The notes beneath the pieces were generated by a model that saw nothing but the letters and a program-made list of their open reading frames with translations, did not search any database and had not been told where the DNA came from. From positions 1-22,808 of the forward strand of contig JAAFKL010000023.1 in the NCBI GenBank assembly GCA_021399405.1: 22,808 nucleotides of DNA, written 5' to 3'. This DNA is from Candidatus Heimdallarchaeota archaeon (GTDB taxonomy: Archaea > Asgardarchaeota > Heimdallarchaeia > Heimdallarchaeales > Kariarchaeaceae). The position numbers were made by a program, and so were the translations under genes. Below, piece by piece: positions 16,066 to 22,808 of the stretch; positions within the stretch are counted from its first letter, which is position 1; each line of letters begins with the position of its first letter.

Positions 16066-16088
16066 ATTAAGAAGATTTTACTCTTAAT
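16066..16088. repeat. Inverted repeat upstream of the longin-like gene
   Basis: ATTAAGA and TCTTAAT form a perfect 7-bp inverted repeat with a 9-base spacer, ending where the TATA-like box begins. This is a plausible repressor site for the adjacent plus-strand gene, or for the divergent helical gene, within the 167-base shared intergenic region (15978-16144). No binding protein can be named. Confidence 0.35.
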
Positions 16089-16095
16089 TATAAAA
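16088..16095 (+). promoter_or_regulatory. TATA-like box TTATAAAA for the longin-like operon
   Basis: TTATAAAA predicts transcription starting around 16117. This falls after the first base of the TTG at 16115, so that TTG is unlikely to be the start codon and the ATG at 16145 is favoured. Confidence 0.5.
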
Positions 16096-16144
16096 GATCT
16101 TATTATGGATTGATTTGAGATTTGTATTGGATAAGATCAGTAGA

Positions 16145-17302
16145 ATGAGTGAAGAAGATGAATGGGTCAAAGCATTAAAAATCCCAGGTATGGCCTTACC
16201 TGCTTTGAGAGATTTGAGAATTCAATTTTTAGCATTAATTGAATTTGATATAATGCTCGGTCCTGTCGTCTTCATAAATGAACTCAGAAGCGGATCCAGT
16301 TATATTAAGAAGCTTAGACAATATGAAACATTGTCTGAAGTATATGCTGGTTTAGCAAGATCTCCTCAACATACTGTATCTACATTGGAAGAGGATATCT
16401 CGGTATTCAGATATGAAGCCGATGGTGGAGTTGATTTAACTTCCGTTTTCCTCATTTCTTGTTTACCAGATAGCGATCTTGAACCTGTAAGAGAATTAGG
16501 TCAAAAAGCATTATTCAATTCAAAGGCTAATGCAGAGTTTTTAGGGAGGGAACTCTCCAAAACATTGAGAGAAAAATTAACCGTTGAGAAAAAAATAGTT
16601 AGATCAGATAAACAATCATTTCTCATATATGTTGATGATAATCGAATTCAGAAAGAACTTGAATATAATAATATTAAGGGAATCGCAATCTTAGATTTAG
16701 AAACAAAAAATGTGGATATTCGAAATTTGGCAAGATGGATAGATGGTAAAGAAATTATTCCCAAAGCATTCATACAATTTGTAGATAATCAATTAGAAAG
16801 TATAATTGCAAAAGCTAGTACTTCACTAATATATCAAAATATTCCATTCTTAGCAACTAAAGTCAATAATAAAGAAATTTACATAATATTGCACATTAAT
16901 AAAAATGAATTAAAAATATTATTAGAAATAAAAAATTGGCTCAATCCATTCGGTCAAGTCTTGGGAAATGAGTTGAAACAAGCGTCTATGGCTGAAATTA
17001 AACTAGCATTATCTCTATTTGATGAGGCAAAAGAACGAAATACACCTCATGAATATTTAATGACTTATGCTACTATGCTTCTAAGAAATGAAAAAATCAA
17101 ACCAAATATTGGAGATGGATTTGATAGTGAATTTCAACCTCCTGCATTCATTAATATGGATCAGTGGGTTAAGATTTTTCAATTAGATGGAGAAAAGACA
17201 ATTTCGCAATTGTTGAAGCAATGGAAAATAGATCCAATTGAGTTAGTTACCATACTTGAATGGGCAAGAGCAAGAAATCTAGTTGTATTCTATCAAGATT
17301 GA
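16145..17302 (+). CDS. Possible longin/roadblock-like sensor with C-terminal winged helix
   Basis: A 385-residue protein. Near the N-terminus, LRIQFLALIEFDIMLGPVVF is a hydrophobic strand followed by FD-x-x-x-GP, the pattern of longin and roadblock-type small domains, which are unusually common in Asgard archaea. The middle holds a second strand-rich segment (SLIYQNIPFLATKVNNKEIY and on) that could be another such domain. The last 35 residues (DGEKTISQLLKQWKIDPIEL, then ILEWARARNLVVFYQD) look like a winged helix. I therefore suggest a sensory or GTPase-linked domain joined to a DNA- or protein-binding module; this is inferred from pattern only. The ATG at 16145 is chosen over an in-frame TTG at 16115 because the TATA-like box predicts a transcript start after that TTG. 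It begins a plus-strand run of five genes. Confidence 0.7.
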   Translation: MSEEDEWVKALKIPGMALPALRDLRIQFLALIEFDIMLGPVVFINELRSGSSYIKKLRQYETLSEVYAGLARSPQHTVSTLEEDISVFRYEADGGVDLTSVFLISCLPDSDLEPVRELGQKALFNSKANAEFLGRELSKTLREKLTVEKKIVRSDKQSFLIYVDDNRIQKELEYNNIKGIAILDLETKNVDIRNLARWIDGKEIIPKAFIQFVDNQLESIIAKASTSLIYQNIPFLATKVNNKEIYIILHINKNELKILLEIKNWLNPFGQVLGNELKQASMAEIKLALSLFDEAKERNTPHEYLMTYATMLLRNEKIKPNIGDGFDSEFQPPAFINMDQWVKIFQLDGEKTISQLLKQWKIDPIELVTILEWARARNLVVFYQD

Positions 17303-17355
17303 TTGAAAACATTTTAGTTTAAGCGATAATCAGTTTATTTGCAGGAATGATATAA

Positions 17356-18342
17356 ATCTCAGATCCAACAATCGATAAGCTAACAAATTGGCAATATTCT
17401 CGCCTTTTAGCTGGCAAGATATATTATGATTGGATCGATAAGAAAGGCTTAGTTGAGTTATTACTACGCCCAGAGACAATTCCAAGTTTATATTATCAGA
17501 AAAAATGGGATGCAATTACTCAAGATATTGTAGAAGGAATATTAAGATTTCTTCAATCTCTAGATATCCTCCAAGAGGCAGGAGGAACTTATTCGATGAA
17601 TGATAATTATTCGGCCAAAGTTCAACAACTCAATCTGCAACTGGACAGTAGGAATGAAGATCACCCTTCAATGCAGTTTATTAAATATGGATTAAAATTA
17701 CTAGATTACAAATTAGAAGGAGATGCTGGGGTCTGGGATATCAACCGTAAAAACTACCTATTGGAAATTGGACTCACCCAGAATGCTTTTGAGGAGTTTT
17801 GTGCATTAGATAAGCATCTCGTTACAATTGATTGGAAATTTAAACCAGTAGATGAGCCAAAAATTCTAATTTTTGCCAATTTTATTTCAAATATAGTTTA
17901 TTCATTAGTTGGCAAGACGGGGAAGAAGAGGGATATTACAATATTAACACATGATCTTATACATAAAGACCGTGCCATTACATATTGTGAATTAAGCAGA
18001 ACTACGTCAAAAATATCCAAGAAAATCTTTGCATTGGAGGAATTTGAAAAGAATGTAAAATTTGACTTAATAATGGTCCCAAACACACTTGGATTTAACC
18101 ATACAGTCAAAGAAAATTTTACATTACTGCAATCTCTCTCAAAATCTACTACGATCCTTTATATCAATGCACCAACAGAGGCCAAATATAATGTGGGAAT
18201 AGAACCCATTTACTATCTTCATCCTCAATTTAAGGGAATCCCTAATACTCACGAATTTGGACGTCAAGCAAAGGCTGCAGGTTGGTCACAATCTTATCGC
18301 ACTGGTTCAAACAAAGAAATTTTACTACTAAAACAGGGATGA
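17356..18342 (+). CDS. Winged-helix + degenerate methyltransferase-like protein, start codon unclear
   Basis: The frame is open from just after a TAA (17353-17355) and the translation is protein-like throughout, so coding probably begins upstream of the first in-frame ATG at 17596. Residues 1-90 of this longer frame look like a helical/winged dimerisation domain (SRLLAGKIYYDWIDKKGLVE, then WDAITQDIVEGILRFLQSLD). The rest resembles a class I methyltransferase fold: a strand at PKILIFANF where the glycine-rich SAM loop should be, FDLIMVPNTLGF at strand 4, and a terminal AKAAGWSQSYRTGSNKEILL like the usual C-terminal strands. The SAM-binding glycines are missing, so it may not bind SAM. Within 17356-17595 no in-frame ATG, GTG or TTG exists. 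Its stop overlaps the start of the next gene (ATGA), so the two are translationally coupled. Without the extension the protein is 248 residues. Confidence 0.6.
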   Translation: MSDPTIDKLTNWQYSRLLAGKIYYDWIDKKGLVELLLRPETIPSLYYQKKWDAITQDIVEGILRFLQSLDILQEAGGTYSMNDNYSAKVQQLNLQLDSRNEDHPSMQFIKYGLKLLDYKLEGDAGVWDINRKNYLLEIGLTQNAFEEFCALDKHLVTIDWKFKPVDEPKILIFANFISNIVYSLVGKTGKKRDITILTHDLIHKDRAITYCELSRTTSKISKKIFALEEFEKNVKFDLIMVPNTLGFNHTVKENFTLLQSLSKSTTILYINAPTEAKYNVGIEPIYYLHPQFKGIPNTHEFGRQAKAAGWSQSYRTGSNKEILLLKQG

Positions 18343-19088
18343 TTTCAATTACCGATTATGCAATCAAGGATGATACAACTATTTTATCACCTCATGATTT
18401 ATCTAAATGGAAGATCGAATTCCTGGTAATTGTGATTATAACTGCAGCCCTCTCAGGTATTTTTTATTTATTACAAAACTTTGTTTTCGAAAAATACATT
18501 GATTTCTCCGATGAAAATAACAGATTACTGTATAATATAATAAGATTCATTAGAATGACGATTTTTTACGTGATCCCAGCAATTTGGTTCACATTCCGAT
18601 GGGGTGGGAGCCTCAATTCTCTAGGTATAATGCCTAAACGAGGTTATATCATTTTAAACATTTTATTGGGAATATCGTTGTACACCATTGCGTCAGTAAT
18701 CTTTGTGAGAAATGAAATTTTCTTTGGAGGGTGGAGGAATTTAAGCTGGTCATATGTTTGGATAAATTTCTTATTGGTTTCACTGATGGCTTCTATTACA
18801 GATTTTTGGACCCGAGGTTTTATTCTATTTGAATTATCTAGAAGAACAAATGATACAAATGCAATACTTTGGCAAAATATAACTTGGTTTGTAATTCACA
18901 TTTATGAAATTGAATTGCTTATACCACATATTGGGTTATTCAATGCCATCGCTTTGACTTTAATCCTAGGTATTGGTGGAGATATTGTGGCTTTGCGGAC
19001 AAAAAGCATTTTTGGTTTAATGTTAGGTCACATTAGCCTAAATTTAATGATTTTACTAGCTGCAAAAGAGACATTTGTACTAATTTGA
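18339..19088 (+). CDS. CPBP-like intramembrane protease homologue
   Basis: A 249-residue membrane protein starting at the ATG that overlaps the previous stop (ATGA); a longer in-frame start at 18282 would lie well inside the upstream gene and is unlikely. It has about seven hydrophobic helices. CPBP/Abi (Rce1-like) landmarks: motif 1 appears as ITDFWTRGFILFE (153-165), with TD in place of the usual EE before R159; motif 2 as WFVIH (H187); motif 3 as GHISLN (H231, N235). The other motifs are intact but the catalytic glutamates are not, so activity is uncertain. Such proteins process prenylated or small peptides in some organisms and have bacteriocin-immunity roles in others; which, if any, applies here is unknown. 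Confidence 0.7.
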   Translation: MISITDYAIKDDTTILSPHDLSKWKIEFLVIVIITAALSGIFYLLQNFVFEKYIDFSDENNRLLYNIIRFIRMTIFYVIPAIWFTFRWGGSLNSLGIMPKRGYIILNILLGISLYTIASVIFVRNEIFFGGWRNLSWSYVWINFLLVSLMASITDFWTRGFILFELSRRTNDTNAILWQNITWFVIHIYEIELLIPHIGLFNAIALTLILGIGGDIVALRTKSIFGLMLGHISLNLMILLAAKETFVLI

Positions 19089-19148
19089 AGCTAATAAAAC
19101 TTCGATAGTAGACTGTAACGTCATTCTTATTTACACCTAATGCTTTGA

Positions 19149-19157
19149 TGTATTTAA
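19149..19157 (+). promoter_or_regulatory. TATA-like box upstream of the helicase
   Basis: TGTATTTAA is centred about 26 bases before the TTG start at 19179. If used, transcription would start at about the start codon, which would exclude the AAGAGGG motif (19165-19171) from that transcript; readthrough from upstream would include it. Confidence 0.35.
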
Positions 19158-19178
19158 GTAAATTAAGAGGGAATCTCT

Positions 19179-21929
19179 TTGGCAATAAGGCTTCCTAAGC
19201 TGTATACTATATTTCTTTTCAAATTCGATAATTCTAGAAATACAGCTAATCTGATGATTTTCAACTACCGAAAGAAACCAAGCAAAGAAGCTGCAATCCA
19301 CAAAGGTAGAATTAATTTCACTTATGATAAAAGAAAACTTCGACCATTCAGATACGAAGAAAAGACCGGAAACAGTTATCGTTTTAGAAGGGACAAAGAA
19401 ATAATAAAGATCTTGCAAGATGCTACTCTAATACTTATGTTGCCTGAAAACAAACCAGAAAATGTTGAGGAATATCTAGAATTTTTCGATAGTAAAAAGA
19501 TTCCCAGGCCTAAATTGATGAAATTATGCACGCGTTGTCTGAGAGAGTTCAGTCAAATGTCACAATTAAATGATGCTGAGACTTTTCAATTATACAAGAA
19601 AAATATCTGTAGAGTGTGTGCCGTTGATGAGATTGAAGACGAATATCAGAAACGAGGGATTGCACTAACTTCTAGTTCAAAGAAATTTTATCAAGAGCAA
19701 TTAAAACAATATAAACACCTCGATGATATTATAGAAAACCTATGGGATCCTACAGCCCAATCCAAAGAAAAATCCACTTCATTATTTGACGTAATACCTG
19801 CAGATACAAATTCTAAGCCAATTAGAATGAGAAAATTCATCAAAAACCAAAATTTAGACAAAGTTATTGATTTTAGTTTAGTTAAGCTTTGGGAAGAACA
19901 TGGAATAAGGGATCTACTACCAGTACAACAAGAAGCAATTAAGAAAGGATTACTGGAATATAACGATTTATTGGTTGTAGCTGGTACTTCCTCTGGCAAA
20001 ACCTTTGTGGGAGAACTTGCAGGTTTACATAATTGGAAATCTAGAGGGAAGAAATTTGTTTTCGCAACCCCTTTGATCGCTTTGTCAAATCAAAAGTATG
20101 AAAGCTTTAAACGTATTTACAAAAAAATTGGTGCGAGAGTAGCATTGCGTGTAGGGATGAGTAAAATTGACGTAGGTGATGATGAAAAACTGTATCCTGA
20201 TGGCAATTTTGCAAAATCAGATATTGTAGTCGGTACCTACGAAGCTTTAGATTGGATATTTCGTAGTGGTCAATGGAAAAATATTGGTGAAATTGGTACT
20301 TTCGTTATCGATGAAATCCAACTTCTCGGCGACCCAGAAAGAGGGATTGTTCTTGATGGTGTACTTTCACGAGTTAAATCGTTATTTCCTAAGTGTCAGA
20401 TAATTTGTCTTTCAGCAACTATTGGCAACCCTCAAGAACTTGCTGATCAATTAGGATTAACTCTTGTTGATTATATGTTTCGACCCATTCCACTTGAGAG
20501 ACATTTAGTGATTGCAAAAAATCATGAAGAACGGGTTAGCATGATATCCAAATTTGTTAGAGATGAGAGAAAGGTGATTTCAAAAACCAAACATCGAGGT
20601 CAATCTTTGGTTTTTACAAATTCAAGAAGAAGAGTACAAGAGCTTGCCTCTTTACTAAAAACGGACGGAATAAAATCAGCCTATTATCACGCGGGAATGA
20701 CATATATTAATCGAAAGAAAATTGAGACTAAATTTGAAAAAGGTCAATTAGATGTAGTTACAACTACAGCGGCTCTAGGTGCTGGAGCTGATTTTCCGGT
20801 GTCACAAGTGATTTTCGAGAAACCTGCAATGGGTGCAAGATGGATCACAAATGCAGAATATCACCAAATGACAGGAAGAGCTGGAAGATTCGGATATCAT
20901 GACATTGGTAAATCAATAATGTTCGTCGTACCTGGAGAAAAAATTTATTCGGCGCAAAAAAATTCAAGTGATCAAGTGGCATTTGAAATTTTAACAGGTA
21001 AAATTGAGGAAATTGATGGGGATGTTGATTTAGAAGATGAAATGGATCAGATTTTAGCCTATGTTTCTGCCGCATATCCCCTAACTAACGATAATATTGT
21101 AAGGTATCATAATCGCTTATTCTACAATACCAACTCCTTGACAGGAATATTAAAACAGTTAAGTTCGAAAGGCTTGATTATAATTCAAGATGGGATGTGG
21201 TATATTACAGCCCTTGGTAGAGCGATTTCTTCAAGTTTCTTAAAACCAACTTTTGGTTATAATATCGCAAAGAAAACATCTAAATTCCCAATAGAGGATA
21301 TCGCTATTGAGATTGCACCTATTGAATCGATTATGTTATCCTCACAAATCCATTCGCAGATTGAAAGAGCAATGAAAACCTTTCTGAGCAGAAAATTTCT
21401 CAGTGACGCAGTGCTTGATTTTATTGTAGGATCAAGCCTGAAGTCCAAAAAACTTCCACTGACACTAGTTGAAAGAGTTAAACAATGGAATAGAACATTT
21501 TTTGATTGTAATTGTAAGGCTAACCCATATTGTATGCATCCAAGTATGAAACTATCTAAATTAATATTGGACTTACGATTATCGGGTTACAATATTTCGC
21601 AAATGACTTATGAGTTGACAAGAAACTACGATCTTTTCATTTACCCTGGGGATTTGTTAAGCTGGTTAGACGAAATTATTCATGCCATTCAATCTGTTGC
21701 GCGATTAGCAAAAGCAATGAATAACAACCAAATTTTAATTGATAGTAAACATTTGGCATTAGCTATCCAAAGTGCAAATCCGAATTATCTTGATAAGGGT
21801 ATGAAATTTCTTAAGAATGGAAATACACCGAGTCCTAAAAAATCTCCAAAGAAACGATCCACTGGAAAGAGGAAAAAAAGTATAGTAAGAAAACGAGCAA
21901 AGAATTCAAAAATATCTCATAGGAAGTAA
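19179..21929 (+). CDS. Ski2-family DExH helicase resembling archaeal ASH-Ski2
   Basis: A 916-residue superfamily 2 helicase. Residues 117-147 carry a CxxC (C117, C120)...CxxC (C144, C147) zinc ribbon in an N-terminal extension. The helicase core follows: Q250, Walker A GTSSGKT (269-275), DEIQ (378-381), SAT (412-414), LVFTNSRR (477-484) and QMTGRAGR (563-570). The order and the DEIQ box are those of Ski2-like helicases. The N-terminal zinc ribbon fits ASH-Ski2, which in Thermococcales interacts with the exonuclease aRNase J in RNA decay; this link is recalled knowledge, not seen here. Residues 777-787 hold CNCKANPYCMH, a second metal-site candidate, and the last 40 residues are a basic tail (KKSPKKRSTGKRKKS). 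TTG at 19179 is favoured by an AAGAGGG ribosome site 7 bases upstream. It could be coupled to the upstream run. Confidence 0.9.
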   Translation: MAIRLPKLYTIFLFKFDNSRNTANLMIFNYRKKPSKEAAIHKGRINFTYDKRKLRPFRYEEKTGNSYRFRRDKEIIKILQDATLILMLPENKPENVEEYLEFFDSKKIPRPKLMKLCTRCLREFSQMSQLNDAETFQLYKKNICRVCAVDEIEDEYQKRGIALTSSSKKFYQEQLKQYKHLDDIIENLWDPTAQSKEKSTSLFDVIPADTNSKPIRMRKFIKNQNLDKVIDFSLVKLWEEHGIRDLLPVQQEAIKKGLLEYNDLLVVAGTSSGKTFVGELAGLHNWKSRGKKFVFATPLIALSNQKYESFKRIYKKIGARVALRVGMSKIDVGDDEKLYPDGNFAKSDIVVGTYEALDWIFRSGQWKNIGEIGTFVIDEIQLLGDPERGIVLDGVLSRVKSLFPKCQIICLSATIGNPQELADQLGLTLVDYMFRPIPLERHLVIAKNHEERVSMISKFVRDERKVISKTKHRGQSLVFTNSRRRVQELASLLKTDGIKSAYYHAGMTYINRKKIETKFEKGQLDVVTTTAALGAGADFPVSQVIFEKPAMGARWITNAEYHQMTGRAGRFGYHDIGKSIMFVVPGEKIYSAQKNSSDQVAFEILTGKIEEIDGDVDLEDEMDQILAYVSAAYPLTNDNIVRYHNRLFYNTNSLTGILKQLSSKGLIIIQDGMWYITALGRAISSSFLKPTFGYNIAKKTSKFPIEDIAIEIAPIESIMLSSQIHSQIERAMKTFLSRKFLSDAVLDFIVGSSLKSKKLPLTLVERVKQWNRTFFDCNCKANPYCMHPSMKLSKLILDLRLSGYNISQMTYELTRNYDLFIYPGDLLSWLDEIIHAIQSVARLAKAMNNNQILIDSKHLALAIQSANPNYLDKGMKFLKNGNTPSPKKSPKKRSTGKRKKSIVRKRAKNSKISHRK

Positions 21930-21967
21930 ATGAGATTTTATATCTGAACCTTATTACAGAATTATAA

Positions 21968-22808
21968 GTGGAGATTAACCGAAACATCGATCGATCGTTA
22001 AATAAAATAGGTCGATTTTTTCAATTTTTTCGCATTCTGTTTGCAGTGGCGAAACGAAGCCTAATAGTTGATTTTAGGTATAAATTTCAACTCGTAGTAG
22101 AAGCAACTTGGACTGCAATTAATGTTTTGGTTTTCGTATTACTTGGAGCTGCATGGCAAGAAACTGCAAATCTACAAAATGTACCATATTCAATGATAAC
22201 TTTCTTCATAATTGCGACAGGATTCTATACGGTATTCGCTGGCGTAATGGAAACTACTGTGACTGCAATTACTGAGGAAAATCAGTTGGGAACCATGGGT
22301 TTCTTAGTAACTAATTCTGTTTCTCCGGTAGCAATTATTATTGGCAGATATCTAGCTGCAACAGTACGATGGTTCATTATTCTGATTGTTATAGTAATAC
22401 CCCCATTATTGATCAGAGGAGTTGTCCCAACATCTTTGCCATTACTCTGGACATCGATTATTGTGTTCTTTATTGCTTGGATATTTTTTATGGGGTTTGC
22501 ATTGATCTTGACCTCAATCGCCTTGATCATTAAGAAAACCACTACATTCAACAGAGTGGCAATTTATATTGTTAGATTTGCTTCTGGAGCATTTATCCCC
22601 TTAGTATCCTTTGATAATTCGATAACAATTTTCAACAAACCCCTCAGCAATTATATGATTTGGTTTCCACCTGCATTCTGTTTAGAAGTGTTAAGATGGG
22701 TTTTTACTATTAAATCAGAAAGCCGACTTAATACTGAATCGGTGTCAAAAGATGGATTGGAATATCAAGGATTCAACTCAGTATTTGGGACAGGAGTTTC
22801 TGACTTGA
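21968..22808 (+). CDS. ABC-2 type transporter permease (partial, runs off the window)
   Basis: The frame is open from GTG at 21968 to the last base with no stop, so the C-terminus lies outside the window. The N-terminal 40 residues are basic and amphipathic (IGRFFQFFRILFAVAKRSLI), followed by six or so hydrophobic helices. These include the block VMETTVTAITEENQLGTMGF, then LVTNSVSPVAIIIGRYLAAT, and the helices at LLIRGVVPTSLPLL and WIFFMGFALILTSIALII. The MET...ENQLGTMGFL...SP...GR order is the typical ABC-2 permease loop between helices 2 and 3. It would pair with an ATPase, probably encoded next to it outside the window; the cargo is unknown. A GTG at 22046 is another start, but the basic N-terminus before it is typical of the family. 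The helicase ends 38 bases upstream. Confidence 0.85.
   Translation, partial: MEINRNIDRSLNKIGRFFQFFRILFAVAKRSLIVDFRYKFQLVVEATWTAINVLVFVLLGAAWQETANLQNVPYSMITFFIIATGFYTVFAGVMETTVTAITEENQLGTMGFLVTNSVSPVAIIIGRYLAATVRWFIILIVIVIPPLLIRGVVPTSLPLLWTSIIVFFIAWIFFMGFALILTSIALIIKKTTTFNRVAIYIVRFASGAFIPLVSFDNSITIFNKPLSNYMIWFPPAFCLEVLRWVFTIKSESRLNTESVSKDGLEYQGFNSVFGTGVSDL

Noticed and set aside
17596..18342. A gene starting at ATG 17596 as the whole methyltransferase-like protein
   Set aside because: The frame continues upstream with protein-like codons to 17356, and the shorter form would lose the front part of a helical domain. Kept only as the fallback start.
18282..19088. CPBP-like gene starting at 18282
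   Set aside because: That start lies 61 bases inside the upstream gene, whereas the ATGA overlap at 18339 gives a usual coupled start.
21987..21996. CGATCGATCG palindrome as a regulatory or restriction-related site
   Set aside because: It falls in the coding start of the permease and is a single short simple repeat; no other evidence.
1..22808. CRISPR arrays, tRNA or rRNA genes
   Set aside because: No regularly spaced repeats, cloverleaf or rRNA-like stretches were seen while reading; a tool-based scan was not possible.

Overview
The window looks like chromosomal DNA of an AT-rich archaeon. Archaeal traits seen are: TATA-like boxes about 23-35 bases before several genes, GGTGAT-type Shine-Dalgarno motifs, an ATP-dependent (not NAD-dependent) DNA ligase, a Ski2-family helicase resembling archaeal ASH-Ski2, an RtcA-type RNA cyclase, and zinc-ribbon/winged-helix proteins. 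A possible longin/roadblock-like N-terminus, a Yip1-like membrane protein and an E1-like enzyme would fit an Asgard archaeon, perhaps the Heimdall lineage. That placement is inference and not proven here.

Layout. 1-2374 (+): zinc-ribbon/Yip1-like membrane protein, then a metal-dependent amidohydrolase. 2394-4988 (-): RNA 3'-phosphate cyclase and a TPR protein. 5225-8358 (+): a RecA/RadA-like ATPase with a Q/P-rich tail, its 3' end overlapping an ATP-dependent DNA ligase. 8362-9528 (-): two unrecognised genes, one a tiny two-helix membrane protein. 9592-9869: decayed C-terminal end of an IS200/IS605-type TnpB with a terminal hairpin. 9922-10401 (+): a small lysine-tailed zinc-ribbon/winged-helix protein. 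10404-11483 (-): ThiF/MoeB-like E1. 11668-12951 (+): membrane glycosyltransferase. 12924-15977 (-): a run of helical protein, YhfC-like membrane protein and metallo-beta-lactamase fold hydrolase. 16145-22808 (+): a same-strand run of a possible longin-like/winged-helix protein, a degenerate methyltransferase-like protein, a CPBP-like membrane protein, an ASH-Ski2-like helicase and an ABC-2 permease cut by the window edge.

The RecA-like ATPase and ligase are coupled and probably act together in DNA repair or recombination. RtcA and the Ski2-like helicase are RNA-metabolism genes but are not neighbours. The two protease-like membrane proteins (YhfC-like and CPBP-like) both depart from the usual catalytic motifs. 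Two genes, the ligase and the methyltransferase-like gene, have coding sequence extending upstream of any ATG, so their start codons need attention. No rRNA, tRNA or CRISPR array was seen.
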